Part shown: positions 40,331 to 49,084 of the stretch, one piece after another | Position numbering within the stretch: the first letter of the stretch is position 1 | How the letters are laid out: each line of letters starts with the position of its first letter | Assembly (NCBI GenBank): GCA_013388745.1 | Contig: JACAER010000006.1 | Location: forward strand, 248,001 to 312,000 | DNA from: Chloroflexota bacterium | Lineage (GTDB): Bacteria > Chloroflexota > Anaerolineae > Aggregatilineales > Phototrophicaceae | DNA length: 64,000 nt | Direction of reading: 5' to 3' | Notes under the pieces: model-generated | Seen by the model: only the letters and a program-made list of their open reading frames with translations | What the model was told of the DNA's origin: nothing | The model's database searches: none | Program-made: the position numbers and the translations under genes

Positions 40331-41428
40331 ATGATTAACTCCGCCATTATCGACGTCGGTATCGGTCTGGTGCTCGTCTATATTCTGTTAAGCATCGTCG
40401 TGACGCAGGTCAACAACGTCATCGTCAACTTCCTGAACCTGCGCGCAGAACATCTGCGTGACGGTCTGGAACGCCTCATCACCGATGAGCGCCTGCGCTA
40501 CGAAGTCCTTACGCACCCCATGCTCAATGTCGTGCAGGGTGAAATGATGCTCGGCCAGAAGCCCACACTGCGCAAACGTTTGGGCAATGCCTTTCGCACA
40601 GCCGTAGAAGCCATCTTCGCGCCGCACCTGACCAAACGCAACGACACCACCAACACCTCGTATATCGAGCCGACCGTTTTTGCCGACGTGATGATTGACA
40701 TGCTCATCAAAAACCCCGAACTGCTTTCCCAACTCAGAAATGTGCAAGTGCCGCAGTTTATCGAACTCCTCAAGCAGCACATCGACGATGTGAACCTCGA
40801 ACGCACGCTGGAAGCGCTGCTTTCGACCGCCAACACGATTGACGAGGCCAAAGCCAAGCTCGTGACCTGGTTTAACGGCGGCATGTCCCAGTTGAGCGAT
40901 TTGTTCAAGCGGCGTGTGCAGTATGTGTCGTTTATTGTCGGCCTGCTGCTGGCCGTTACCTTGAATGTCGATACGGTTTACATGGCCCAAACCTTCTGGA
41001 CTGACCCCTCCACGCGCCAGATCGCCGTCAGCGCGGCCAACACCGTGCTCAACGACGAACAGCAAATCCTGACACAGACCGCTACCGCTGCTAACGAAGA
41101 CAAGCTGTCGCAGTCGATTACCCGCGTGCAGCAAAGCATTAACGATCTGTTCGATCTACAACTGCCCATCGGCTGGTACAACGTTGATCCAGCTACTAGC
41201 CCCACCGATCTGCTTATCCTCAGCGATCCCCGCACCGATGGTCGCAACTTCTGGAACATCATCCCCACCAACCATACCAACGGTTTACTCGGCTGGCTCA
41301 GTTTTATTTTCGTCAAGACCATGGGCTGGTTGCTGACCGCCATGGCCGTCATGCAGGGGTCAGACTTCTGGTTCAACCTGCTGCGCCAGCTAACTGGCCG
41401 CTCGCAGCAGCCGCGCGGCGCGGGTTAA
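40331..41428 (+). CDS. Uncharacterised integral membrane protein
   Basis: A protein of about 365 residues starting at ATG 40331, behind a GAAGGGG site. A first helix (IGLVLVYILLSIVVTQVNNVIV) is followed by a long helical cytoplasmic or extracytoplasmic region of about 190 residues (LNLRAEHLRDGLERLI, FIELLKQHIDDVNLERTLEALL). Then come a second helix (FIVGLLLAVTLNVDTVYMAQ) and a third near the end (WLSFIFVKTMGWLLTAMAVMQG). I do not recognise a named family. The general layout (helix, long helical domain, helix, loop, helix) recurs in proteins annotated as hypothetical in many phyla. No catalytic motif was seen. It precedes a tRNA gene on the same strand. Confidence 0.7.
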   Translation: MINSAIIDVGIGLVLVYILLSIVVTQVNNVIVNFLNLRAEHLRDGLERLITDERLRYEVLTHPMLNVVQGEMMLGQKPTLRKRLGNAFRTAVEAIFAPHLTKRNDTTNTSYIEPTVFADVMIDMLIKNPELLSQLRNVQVPQFIELLKQHIDDVNLERTLEALLSTANTIDEAKAKLVTWFNGGMSQLSDLFKRRVQYVSFIVGLLLAVTLNVDTVYMAQTFWTDPSTRQIAVSAANTVLNDEQQILTQTATAANEDKLSQSITRVQQSINDLFDLQLPIGWYNVDPATSPTDLLILSDPRTDGRNFWNIIPTNHTNGLLGWLSFIFVKTMGWLLTAMAVMQGSDFWFNLLRQLTGRSQQPRGAG

Positions 41429-41500
41429 CCTCAGCCTGAAAACCAAGCGGCGCGCCCCGCCGCTTGCCTGTTTCGCTCGGCTGGTGGTCGAAGTTGTGTC

Positions 41501-41529
41501 TTGACCGTGCTGGCAGCCTGTGCTACGAT
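41501..41529 (+). promoter_or_regulatory. tRNA-Arg promoter
   Basis: TTGACC at 41501-41506 and TACGAT at 41524-41529 are 17 bases apart, with an extended TGC before the -10. Transcription would start at about 41536, a few bases before the tRNA. Confidence 0.75.
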
Positions 41530-41541
41530 AACGTGCAGCAT

Positions 41542-41614
41542 GTGCCTGTAGCTCAGCGGATAGAGCGCTTGCCTACGGAGCAAGATGCCGGGGGTTCGAA
41601 TCCCTCCAGGCACG
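41542..41614 (+). tRNA. tRNA-Arg (anticodon ACG)
   Basis: A 73-base cloverleaf. The acceptor stem GTGCCTG pairs with CAGGCAC, the D arm is GCTCAGCGGATAGAGC, the anticodon arm CTTGC-CTACGGA-GCAAG has anticodon ACG, and the T arm GGGGGTTCGAATCCCTC carries the standard TTCGAAT. The discriminator is G and the CCA end is not encoded (GCA follows). The ACG anticodon is expected to be edited to ICG to read CGU, CGC and CGA codons. A promoter stands 13 bases before it and a strong terminator follows. Confidence 0.97.
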
Positions 41615-41620
41615 CACATC

Positions 41621-41647
41621 AGACCAGTCGCAAGGCTGGTCTTTTTT
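41621..41647 (+). terminator. Terminator of the tRNA-Arg transcript
   Basis: A 7-bp stem (agaccag / ctggtct) with an 8-base loop is followed by six T residues. It ends the single tRNA transcript. Confidence 0.9.
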
Positions 41648-41726
41648 GTGCGACAACACCGTTCATTTTGCCTCGCGCCTCAAGTATACTTTCCGCGCTA
41701 TTTGACAATTTTCCTGAGGATACGCT

Positions 41727-42800
41727 ATGCGACTTGGCATTATCGGCTTGCCCAACAGCGGCAAAACCACCATTTTTAACGCCCTCACCGGCAGCAATCT
41801 GCCCACAGGCGCGGCCACTGGCAGCGGTTTCGAGGTGCATACCGCCGTCGTCAATGTCCCCGATATGCGCGTGGACAAACTGTCGGAGATGTACAAGCCC
41901 AAAAAGACCACGCGCGCGCAAATCACCTATGCCGACATCGGCGGCCTGGACAAAGGCATCGGCGAAGGCGGTCTCAAAGGCCAGTTCCGCAACGAATTGG
42001 CGCAGCTCAGCGGCTTTATCCACGTCGTCCGCCTCTTCGAAGACGACAACGTGCCCCACCCCCACTTGACCATCGACCCGCAGCGCGATATCCAGACGCT
42101 CGATACCGAATTCATGCTCACCGATCTCATTTCGATCGAGAATCGGCTGGAACGCTTGCAGGCCGATCTCAAGCGCAAGGGCAAAGCCGGCGACACCGCC
42201 CTGGAAGCCGAACAAACGCTGCTGCTGCACATGCGCCAGGCGCTGGAAAACGAAATCCCCCTGCGCGATCTTGATCTGCCCGAAGACCAGATGAAGGGGA
42301 TGCGCGGTTTCGGCTTTCTCACGCTTAAGCCCACCCTGATCGTGCTCAACATGGGCGATACGCGCAAAGACATCACGCTTGACTACCAGCACAAGCTCAG
42401 CCGTGTCATACCACTGCAAGGCAAGATCGAAGCCGAATTGGCGCAGCTAGAGGGCGACGATCAGCAGATGTTCATGGCCGAATACGGCGTGACCGAGCTC
42501 AGCGCTTCCAAAGTCATCCGCCTGTCCTACGAACTGATGTCGATTCAGTCCTTTTTCACCGTCGGCCCGGACGAAGTGCGCGCCTGGAGCGTGCGTATCG
42601 GCGCTACCGCCCCCGAAGCCGCCGGCGCGATCCACAACGATCTGCAAAAAGGCTTTATCCGCGCCGAAGTCATGACTTACGAGGATTTAATCACGGCCGG
42701 CAGCGAAGCCGCCGTCAAATCCAGCGGCAAATTCCGCCTCGAAGGCAAGGAGTATATCGTCAAAGACGGCGACATTGTCCACATCCGCCACAGCGGCTAG
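41727..42800 (+). CDS. ychF: YchF/Ola1-family ATPase
   Basis: A 357-residue P-loop NTPase of the OBG group that binds ATP rather than GTP and interacts with ribosomes in stress responses. G1 is GLPNSGKTTIFNALTG (about 7-22), G3 ADIGGLDKGIGEGG, and in place of the GTPase NKxD motif stands IVLNMGDTRKD (family usual: NVxE). The C-terminal TGS domain is seen in SFFTVGPDEVRAWSV, GAIHNDLQKGFIRAEVM and EGKEYIVKDGDIVHIR. It is widely conserved and close to the usual 363 residues. A promoter with TATACT at 41685-41690 lies downstream of the tRNA terminator. Confidence 0.93.
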   Translation: MRLGIIGLPNSGKTTIFNALTGSNLPTGAATGSGFEVHTAVVNVPDMRVDKLSEMYKPKKTTRAQITYADIGGLDKGIGEGGLKGQFRNELAQLSGFIHVVRLFEDDNVPHPHLTIDPQRDIQTLDTEFMLTDLISIENRLERLQADLKRKGKAGDTALEAEQTLLLHMRQALENEIPLRDLDLPEDQMKGMRGFGFLTLKPTLIVLNMGDTRKDITLDYQHKLSRVIPLQGKIEAELAQLEGDDQQMFMAEYGVTELSASKVIRLSYELMSIQSFFTVGPDEVRAWSVRIGATAPEAAGAIHNDLQKGFIRAEVMTYEDLITAGSEAAVKSSGKFRLEGKEYIVKDGDIVHIRHSG

Positions 42801-42860
42801 GGCCGCAAACACGCCGCACATCTCGCACAGGCCGCTGCCAGTCGCCCTTTTTGTCAATGC

Positions 42861-43757
42861 TCACGGACGCCATGCCAGCGCTAAATAGGAGGCATCGCTC
42901 ACCGTCAGCCGCCGCAGCCCGCTGCCATCTACATTGATGATGTACAGATCGCCCCCGCCGCGCGTGAAGGCGATGCGCCTGCCATCCGGCGACCACGCCG
43001 GATCGGCGATATAAGCCAGTCCGTTGGTCACCTGCCGCGTGCCGCTGCCATCGGCATTCATGATGTACAGCTCTGCCTGGCTCGATGGCACGCCCACATA
43101 GGCGATCTGCGCGCCATCCGGCGACCAGATGGGCGTGATTTCCCCGTTGGTGCTCTCATGCGTCAGATCGCGCCGTTCGCGGCTGCTGCGGATCACCAGC
43201 GCCACGCGCGGCACGTAATTCTGAAACGCCGTCAACAGAATCTGCGTCCCATCCGGTGACCACGACGGGTGCAGGCTGCTGTAATGTGTCACCCAGCGCC
43301 GGTCTGTGCCATCGGCGTTCACCGTGTAAATCTGCGAATAACTCTCGCCCTGATACGAGGTAAAGACGATCTGCCTGCCGTCCGGCGACCAATGCGGCTC
43401 CAGATCGGCGATATTGTTCGATGTCAGCGCGTGGATGCTGCCGTAGGCCTCCAGCACATACAGCTCGCGATCGCCGTCGCGTTCCGAGACGAAGGCCAGG
43501 CGTGTGCCATCCGGCGACCAGGTGGGCTGATGCTCGTTGTGCGGCGAATTGACTTCCGCCAGCGCCACAATCAGGCCGCGCCCCACGTCCATCAGGTAAA
43601 TGTCCCAATCTTCATAGACGCTGGCACGATACTGGAAAATCAGTTCGTCGCCGCGCGCCAGCACACGCCCCGCCAGCAGCGCCACCGCCAGCAGCAGCAG
43701 CAGGCCGCCGGCGGCCACCGCCAGCGCCCGCAGCAGCCAGCCCCCCACGCCCATCAT
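42861..43757 (-). CDS. TolB-like beta-propeller protein (PD40 repeats)
   Basis: A 298-residue protein with an N-terminal membrane helix (LRALAVAAGGLLLLLAVALL) and at least five beta-propeller blades of PD40/WD40-like type. Each blade has the motif xWSPDGxxxxF/Y (HQPTWSPDGTRLAFVSE, LEPHWSPDGRQIVFTSY, LHPSWSPDGTQILLTAF, ITPIWSPDGAQIAYV, ADPAWSPDGRRIAFTRG). TolB-type propellers are protein-binding platforms outside the membrane. A close relative is encoded at 49044, so the two are paralogues. The start overlaps the stop of the FtsX-type permease gene by one base (TAATG), so they are translationally coupled. Confidence 0.85.
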   Translation of the reverse strand: MMGVGGWLLRALAVAAGGLLLLLAVALLAGRVLARGDELIFQYRASVYEDWDIYLMDVGRGLIVALAEVNSPHNEHQPTWSPDGTRLAFVSERDGDRELYVLEAYGSIHALTSNNIADLEPHWSPDGRQIVFTSYQGESYSQIYTVNADGTDRRWVTHYSSLHPSWSPDGTQILLTAFQNYVPRVALVIRSSRERRDLTHESTNGEITPIWSPDGAQIAYVGVPSSQAELYIMNADGSGTRQVTNGLAYIADPAWSPDGRRIAFTRGGGDLYIINVDGSGLRRLTVSDASYLALAWRP

Positions 43758-46429
43758 TACTCGTACCTCAGCACATTCAGCACCCGTTCCTTAATCGCCA
43801 CGCGCGCGCTCAAAATCGTCGCGATCCAGGCGATCACCAGCGCCGCCAAGGCCAATGCCAGCACTGTCAGCCGCGCATCCCGCGGAATCGCCAGCGCCAG
43901 CCCCGCGCTCAACGCCGTGCCGACCAGCATAAACAGTGCAGCCAGCCCGATGCCCATCACCGCGCCCAGGATGCCGATTAACGTGTTTTCCAGCAGCATG
44001 ATCCACAGCACACGGTTGCCCTTCAGCCCCACCGCTTTCAAAATGCCGATCTGCCGCCGTCGTTCCAGCGTCGCCAGCGCCACCGTGTTTGCCATGATCG
44101 TCGCCGCCGCCAGCAGCGACAACAGCCCCACCACCGTCGGAATCGCCGCCAGTTGGTTTATCAGCCGGGTCAGCAGCCCGTCGATGAACGTGATGTCCAG
44201 CGAAAACACAAACGGCATTGTCGAAAGGTCAAGCAGCGTCTGGTTTAAGTTCTGGTCGCTCACTTGCAGCACGTTGAAGCGGAAATTCGGCTCGACACTG
44301 CCCAGCGAACCCGGCGGGATAAACGCCGCCCCAAAATTCACGCCGAGCTGCGAAATCACGCCCACCACCTCAAATTCGTACTGCCGCCCTTCCACCTCCA
44401 GCGTCACCATCGCGCCCGGATACACGCTGATCTGCTGCATGGCGAAACTCTGCGGCGTGCCGAAGCCCTGCGCCACCACCATCACCTGCCGCCCGCGATC
44501 TTCTGGCGTTAAGTCGCGCCCTTCCAGCAGCGTCCCGCTGGTCAGATGCGGGTTGTTCGTCTCGCGCATCAGCATATTTAACGGAATCGGCCCACGCCGC
44601 GTGCGCAGCCCCACGCTCGGATCAGGCCGGCCATCGCCGTTCTGGTCGCGCCGCGAAACCGACGGCATGACAATTTCCACTTCCTGGCCGTCTACCAGCA
44701 GTATCCGCCCGCCGTACAGCGCGTTTTCCGTGTTGTACTGCACCCCGCCCAGGGCGGCAAGCTGCGCATCCAGCACATCCTGCGCCAGATCAGGGGCGAT
44801 GAAACTGCCAACCGAAAACACCAGTACATTGCCGCCGAGACTCTGGCTAAACTGCAAGCGAATCAGTTCGCTGGCGCCCTGCCCGACTACCGCAATGCTG
44901 CTCAGCGCGAACATGCCCGCGCTCAACGCCAGCAGCGTCGTCGCCGTGCGCAGCCGCCGTGTGCTCAGGTTGCGCAGCGCCAGCCGCAAATCGACCGAGC
45001 CAAACGTCGGCACTTTGCCTACCAGCCACACCACCACCCACATCAGCAGCACCAGCACGCCCAAAAGCGCCAGCGTCACCGCCATGCCGATCATGCCGAT
45101 TAGCCAGTTCTGGATGATCTGCCCGACGATCAGGCCAATGCTGACGACCATAAACAGCAGTGCCAGCAGCGATTGCAGCACGCCCATCGTCGGGATATGC
45201 GTTTCGTTCGGGCGCAGGATAATCGCCGGGCGCACACGCAGCGTCAGCAGCACCGGGATAAGACCGAAAATCAGCGTCGTCGCCATCCCCAGCACCGCCC
45301 CATACACGATCGCGTCGGGATACAGCCGCCAGCGCAGCGGCTGCTGCAAAAACGCCTCGCCGTAGCGGTTCACCGCGCCGCTGAGCACTACGCCCAGCGT
45401 GCAGCCCACCAGCGTTCCCGCCACGCCGAGTAAAAACGCTTCCGCAAGAAAAATACTTGCGACCTGATGCCCTTTTAACCCGAATGTCTTCAGCGCGGCG
45501 ATCTCTTCTGTGCGCCGCCGCACCAGCACCAGCATTGTGTTGATAATGCCCACGCCGCCGATCAGCAGCGCGCCCAGCCCCAGCAGCACGATGTAATCGG
45601 CCAGCAAATCGGCGATCTGCTGGTACGACTGAATGTCTCCCGGTGCTGTCCGCACCGAGCGATAATCGGGGTCAGGCATGGCTTGCAGCGCCGCTTCAAT
45701 ATCCGTCCCCAGCGGCAGCGCCACACTGATACGGTTCGGCAGCGGATTAATTTGCAGCAGTGCCGCGTGCGCCACATCAACATAGGCAAAGCCGAAAAAT
45801 GAGGCGAAGATATTCTGAATGTTGGCCTCGTTTTCCGTGCCCACAATCCCGCGCACCATAAACTCCTGGGTCGTGCCTGTCACCCGCACGCTGTCACCAA
45901 TCGCTAACCCTTCGCTCTCCGCCAGATTGCGGCTGATAACAATATCAAAGCCCCCGGTGAACAACTCGCGCAGCGGCACGCGCGGCGGATCCAGCGCCAG
46001 CATGTCACCGTCTGCCGGGTAGGTCTGCGGGTCGATCAAGAACAGGCTGATGAACTGTGGGCGTCCCACACTGACATCATCGACGCGCGTCACCTGAAAA
46101 TTGCTGGCCTCGACATATGCCGACATCGTGCCGCCCTGGTCTTCGACCCACGTTTGCAGGTTCAGCACATTTTCGGCGCGGAAGGTGTTCCATTCCCGAT
46201 CACCGAGCGCCGCGAACGGCGAATTACCGCTCGACGAGAACAGGATGTCGCCGTGCAGCGTGCGCCGCACGTTGTCGATCAGCGAATCGCCGATCGCCAG
46301 CCCCAGACTGCGCAGCGCCACCACCGCCGCCACCCCCGCCGCAATCGAAAAGATCGCGAACGTCGTCCAGCGCCGTTCACGGTACAGGTTGCGCGCGGCA
46401 TAGCGCAGATAAAACAAAAATCGGCTCAT
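43757..46429 (-). CDS. FtsX-type ABC transporter permease (MacB/LolC-like)
   Basis: An 890-residue permease starting at ATG 46429. It has the full double FtsX architecture: an N-terminal helix (TTFAIFSIAAGVAAVVALRSLG), a large extracytoplasmic domain (about 60-240), three helices with an ABC contact loop (IINTMLVLVRRRTEEIAALKTFGLKGHQVA), then a second set around residues 410-500 and again a soluble domain and three helices at the end (ATIMANTVALATLERRRQIGILKAVGLKG). Such permeases move lipoproteins or substrates out of the membrane with a separate ATPase, which is absent from this window. A TolB-like propeller gene is coupled downstream, so an extracytoplasmic binding partner is plausible. 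Confidence 0.88.
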   Translation of the reverse strand: MSRFLFYLRYAARNLYRERRWTTFAIFSIAAGVAAVVALRSLGLAIGDSLIDNVRRTLHGDILFSSSGNSPFAALGDREWNTFRAENVLNLQTWVEDQGGTMSAYVEASNFQVTRVDDVSVGRPQFISLFLIDPQTYPADGDMLALDPPRVPLRELFTGGFDIVISRNLAESEGLAIGDSVRVTGTTQEFMVRGIVGTENEANIQNIFASFFGFAYVDVAHAALLQINPLPNRISVALPLGTDIEAALQAMPDPDYRSVRTAPGDIQSYQQIADLLADYIVLLGLGALLIGGVGIINTMLVLVRRRTEEIAALKTFGLKGHQVASIFLAEAFLLGVAGTLVGCTLGVVLSGAVNRYGEAFLQQPLRWRLYPDAIVYGAVLGMATTLIFGLIPVLLTLRVRPAIILRPNETHIPTMGVLQSLLALLFMVVSIGLIVGQIIQNWLIGMIGMAVTLALLGVLVLLMWVVVWLVGKVPTFGSVDLRLALRNLSTRRLRTATTLLALSAGMFALSSIAVVGQGASELIRLQFSQSLGGNVLVFSVGSFIAPDLAQDVLDAQLAALGGVQYNTENALYGGRILLVDGQEVEIVMPSVSRRDQNGDGRPDPSVGLRTRRGPIPLNMLMRETNNPHLTSGTLLEGRDLTPEDRGRQVMVVAQGFGTPQSFAMQQISVYPGAMVTLEVEGRQYEFEVVGVISQLGVNFGAAFIPPGSLGSVEPNFRFNVLQVSDQNLNQTLLDLSTMPFVFSLDITFIDGLLTRLINQLAAIPTVVGLLSLLAAATIMANTVALATLERRRQIGILKAVGLKGNRVLWIMLLENTLIGILGAVMGIGLAALFMLVGTALSAGLALAIPRDARLTVLALALAALVIAWIATILSARVAIKERVLNVLRYE

Positions 46430-46547
46430 ACGAATCCCTGCTTCTACCATCCCACGACAACTGCCCAAATCAGATGTGGCAATTGTCATTCACTCAATAT
46501 ACAGTATTTGCAGGTCAAATGCGCAAGATAATCTCAGGAGTGCCCTC

Positions 46548-47705
46548 GTGAAACAGACGCGCGTTTCCATTTGGACGATACTGCTGATTCTCGCGGCTCT
46601 GAGCCTCGCCGTCGTGTTTTTAGAATTCCCGCCGCTCTGGGCCTTAGGTATTCTTGTCGTTTTGCTGGTGCTCGCGCTGCTGCTGGCTGTGCGCCAGTCA
46701 CCGCCCGGCAGCAATCGCCTGCTGCTCGGCCTTGCTGCTGTCGCTGTGGTTGTCGGCCTGGCGATCAATGGCCTGCTGGCTGTCCCACCCACCATCCCCG
46801 AAGACCTGCCGGAAGAAGTGCTGGTGCTGCCCGCCGCCTACGACAGTGTGCCGATGGGCGCAGAACGTTTTGTCGTCTTTTATGTCGAAGGCAGCGATTT
46901 GCGGCTGAGCATCCAGTTCGACAGCTTTGGCGCGCTCGATGGCTACTGGGCTTACGATGATGCCTGGGTCGATGCTTCGCAAGCGCTGCGCGGCACTTAC
47001 GATGCCGACCCACCCCGCCGCCCCGAAACCTGGCCGGACACCATTTATACCGAAGAAAACGATCCCAACGATACCATCACGCCCGCCTTCACTGTCGAAC
47101 TGCCGATCGACGACAAACATCTTTACGACGAAGTGCAGATCGAAGCGCGCATGGTCATCACCTATCCGCGCGCTTTTGGCCGCGATTCGTATGATGTCGA
47201 GCAGGAGCGCCTCGCGCGCGAATTTACGCTCTTTGTCGCCTCGCCGCAGGATCGCCTCCTGCGCCAACAGCAGGACCGCTACAATCGCCTCAACGGTTTG
47301 ATTACGGCCATGCCCTTAGCGGCGGTGGTGTGGGGCGCGGGCGCGCTCGGCCTGCTGCTGACATTCTGGGGCTTCTCCAAAATTGGCCGCGCAGGGGGCT
47401 ATGGCACATTGCAGCCGGCGCTGCTGGGCAAACTCGGCGCCGTTGTCGCCGATACGACGCTCGTTTCCGCCCAGATCAAGCGTCCTTTGCCCAAAGGCGC
47501 CATGATTGTCGGCAAAGTCCGCCCCAATTCGCCCGCCGAACGCGCTGGCCTGCTGCCCGGCGATATTCTGATCGAAGCCGATGGCCTGCCCATCGACAGC
47601 CATCGCGCCGCCAAAAACACGGTCGGCAAATGGAAGCCTAACGAAAGCCACACGCTCGCTGTGCAGCGTGGCGACCAAAGCACGCAGATTTTCGTGCAGA
47701 TGTAG
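46548..47705 (+). CDS. Membrane protein with DUF4436-like region and PDZ domain
   Basis: A 385-residue protein beginning at GTG 46548, supported by AGGAG seven bases upstream. Two or three helices open it (TILLILAALSLAVVFLEF, ALGILVVLLVLALLLAVR, LLLGLAAVAVVVGLAINGLLAV). A beta-rich outside domain of about 150 residues follows (RFVVFYVEGSDLRLSIQFDSFG ... EVQIEARMVITYPRAFG), then another helix (VVWGAGALGLLLTFWGF). The C-terminal 90 residues are a PDZ domain, with GKVRPNSPAERAGLLPGDILIEADGLPI. No protease domain is present. DUF4436 is my best guess for the middle part and is uncertain. It lies divergent from the FtsX-type permease. Confidence 0.72.
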   Translation: MKQTRVSIWTILLILAALSLAVVFLEFPPLWALGILVVLLVLALLLAVRQSPPGSNRLLLGLAAVAVVVGLAINGLLAVPPTIPEDLPEEVLVLPAAYDSVPMGAERFVVFYVEGSDLRLSIQFDSFGALDGYWAYDDAWVDASQALRGTYDADPPRRPETWPDTIYTEENDPNDTITPAFTVELPIDDKHLYDEVQIEARMVITYPRAFGRDSYDVEQERLAREFTLFVASPQDRLLRQQQDRYNRLNGLITAMPLAAVVWGAGALGLLLTFWGFSKIGRAGGYGTLQPALLGKLGAVVADTTLVSAQIKRPLPKGAMIVGKVRPNSPAERAGLLPGDILIEADGLPIDSHRAAKNTVGKWKPNESHTLAVQRGDQSTQIFVQM

Positions 47706-47722
47706 TTGTCTTCAGTGGCGGC

Positions 47723-47740
47723 GGCGAGTTGTGACTCGCC
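47723..47740. repeat. Small hairpin related to the 52-kb palindrome
   Basis: GGCGAGT (47723-47729) and ACTCGCC (47734-47740) pair around TGTG. The same arms, extended, form the 32-base palindrome at 52123-52154. The hairpin lies between the PDZ gene and the O-antigen ligase gene. Confidence 0.55.
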
Positions 47741-47752
47741 CTTCTGCCTATC

Positions 47753-49084
47753 ATGTCCGAGAGACTTATGCCACATTTGCTCACAAACGCCGCGCAGGGG
47801 CTGCTCACACTCGAACTGCCGCTGCTCACGCTCATTACCTTCGCCCTGTGGTTTCCCAGCCCGGCGCGTGATGCCTGGGTGTGGCTGCTCGTTCTCCTGC
47901 TGCCCATCTATGCCGCGCGTTACCTGCTCTACCGCCGCCTGTGGACATGGACGCCGCTCACGGCCTGGCTGTTGGCTTTTATCGCGCTCTTGTTCGTCAA
48001 TGTCGCTTTGGGGCTGTGGCTGGCCGCCGCTGGCACCCCCTCCGCGCCTTATTCGCGCGGCTGGCTGATTCTGGGGCGTCCGCTGCTGGGGCTGGCGATC
48101 TTCGTCGCCTGCGTCGAGCATGCCTGCGCGCACGGCTTGCACGGCCTGATCGCCCGCAGCGTGTGGTTAGCCTTCGCCCTTGGCCTGTTCGCGCTTGGCG
48201 CGACACAATGGCCGCAAAAAGCCAATCAATTCGTCTTTATCACCGACCATCTGCCCATCACACGCGGCTTTCCCGGCGCAGAAAACGGCTTTAACCCCAA
48301 CGAAATCGCCGGCGCGTTGGCCTGGCTTACGCCTTTAGCCGCCGGAATCGCCCTTTACCGCTGGCGCGAAAAACTGCCGCAGCGCGATGTCGCCACCCTG
48401 GCGCTGGCCTTCTGCGGCGCGGCGCTCTTTTTGGGACAAAGCCGCGCTGCGCTCATCGGCGCGCTCCTGGCGCTGGCGCTGCTTACCCTGTTCCTGCTCA
48501 AAAAGCGCTGGCGCTGGCTGGCGCTCACCGCAGTGGTCGCCGTCGCCCTGCTGCAAGTGCTGGTCGTCGCCCAGGTTTTCGTTCCCCCACAGGCCGCGCA
48601 AACCGGCGGGGTCGAAGCCCAGGCCAGCCAAAGCCTGGCGCCGCGTTTCAGTTTATGGAGCAGCGCCCTGGCGATGATCCGCGATTTTCCGCTTACCGGC
48701 GTCGGTTTCACCTATTTTCGTTTTGAGCCTGTGCGCAGTTTGTATCCTGTGGAAGGCGTGCGCCCCGGCGCTGCGGTTCACGCGCACAACGAATGGCTGC
48801 AAATGGGCGCTGATTTCGGCCTTCCCGGTATGCTGCTCTATCTCGTCTGGCATATCGTCGCGCTGCGCATGATCTGGCGCGTCTGGCGGCAGGGCAGCGC
48901 CGAAGCGCGCGCGCTGGTCATGGCGGTGGCCTGCGGCTTGCTGGCCCACAGCGTTTTTGGCCTGCTGGATGCGATTCCACTCGCCGATCGTTTTGCCTTT
49001 TTGTTCTGGTGGATGCTCGGCCTGCTCGGCGCGCTGTACGCAGTCACGGCAGCCACATCGCCGCCGCGTCAAGTCCCGTCGTGA
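47753..49084 (+). CDS. O-antigen ligase family membrane protein (WaaL/Wzy-like)
   Basis: A 443-residue protein with about 11-12 hydrophobic helices. The Wzy_C-type core is present: LFLGQSRAALIGALLALALL, then a long outside loop with SLWSSALAMIRDFPLTGVGFTYF and VRPGAAVHAHNEWLQMGADFGLPGMLL. The HAHNEWLQ histidine is the hallmark of this family and part of the active site. Members either ligate glycan to a lipid or protein acceptor, or polymerise repeat units. Start ATG 47753 is taken; ATG 47768 is an alternative and neither has a strong ribosome site. It ends by overlapping the convergent propeller gene by 41 bases. Confidence 0.88.
   Translation: MSERLMPHLLTNAAQGLLTLELPLLTLITFALWFPSPARDAWVWLLVLLLPIYAARYLLYRRLWTWTPLTAWLLAFIALLFVNVALGLWLAAAGTPSAPYSRGWLILGRPLLGLAIFVACVEHACAHGLHGLIARSVWLAFALGLFALGATQWPQKANQFVFITDHLPITRGFPGAENGFNPNEIAGALAWLTPLAAGIALYRWREKLPQRDVATLALAFCGAALFLGQSRAALIGALLALALLTLFLLKKRWRWLALTAVVAVALLQVLVVAQVFVPPQAAQTGGVEAQASQSLAPRFSLWSSALAMIRDFPLTGVGFTYFRFEPVRSLYPVEGVRPGAAVHAHNEWLQMGADFGLPGMLLYLVWHIVALRMIWRVWRQGSAEARALVMAVACGLLAHSVFGLLDAIPLADRFAFLFWWMLGLLGALYAVTAATSPPRQVPS

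Noticed and set aside
43269..45365. 698-residue frame opposite the FtsX-type permease
   Set aside because: It is low-complexity Ser/Arg/Thr sequence with no family pattern, an antisense shadow of two well-supported genes.
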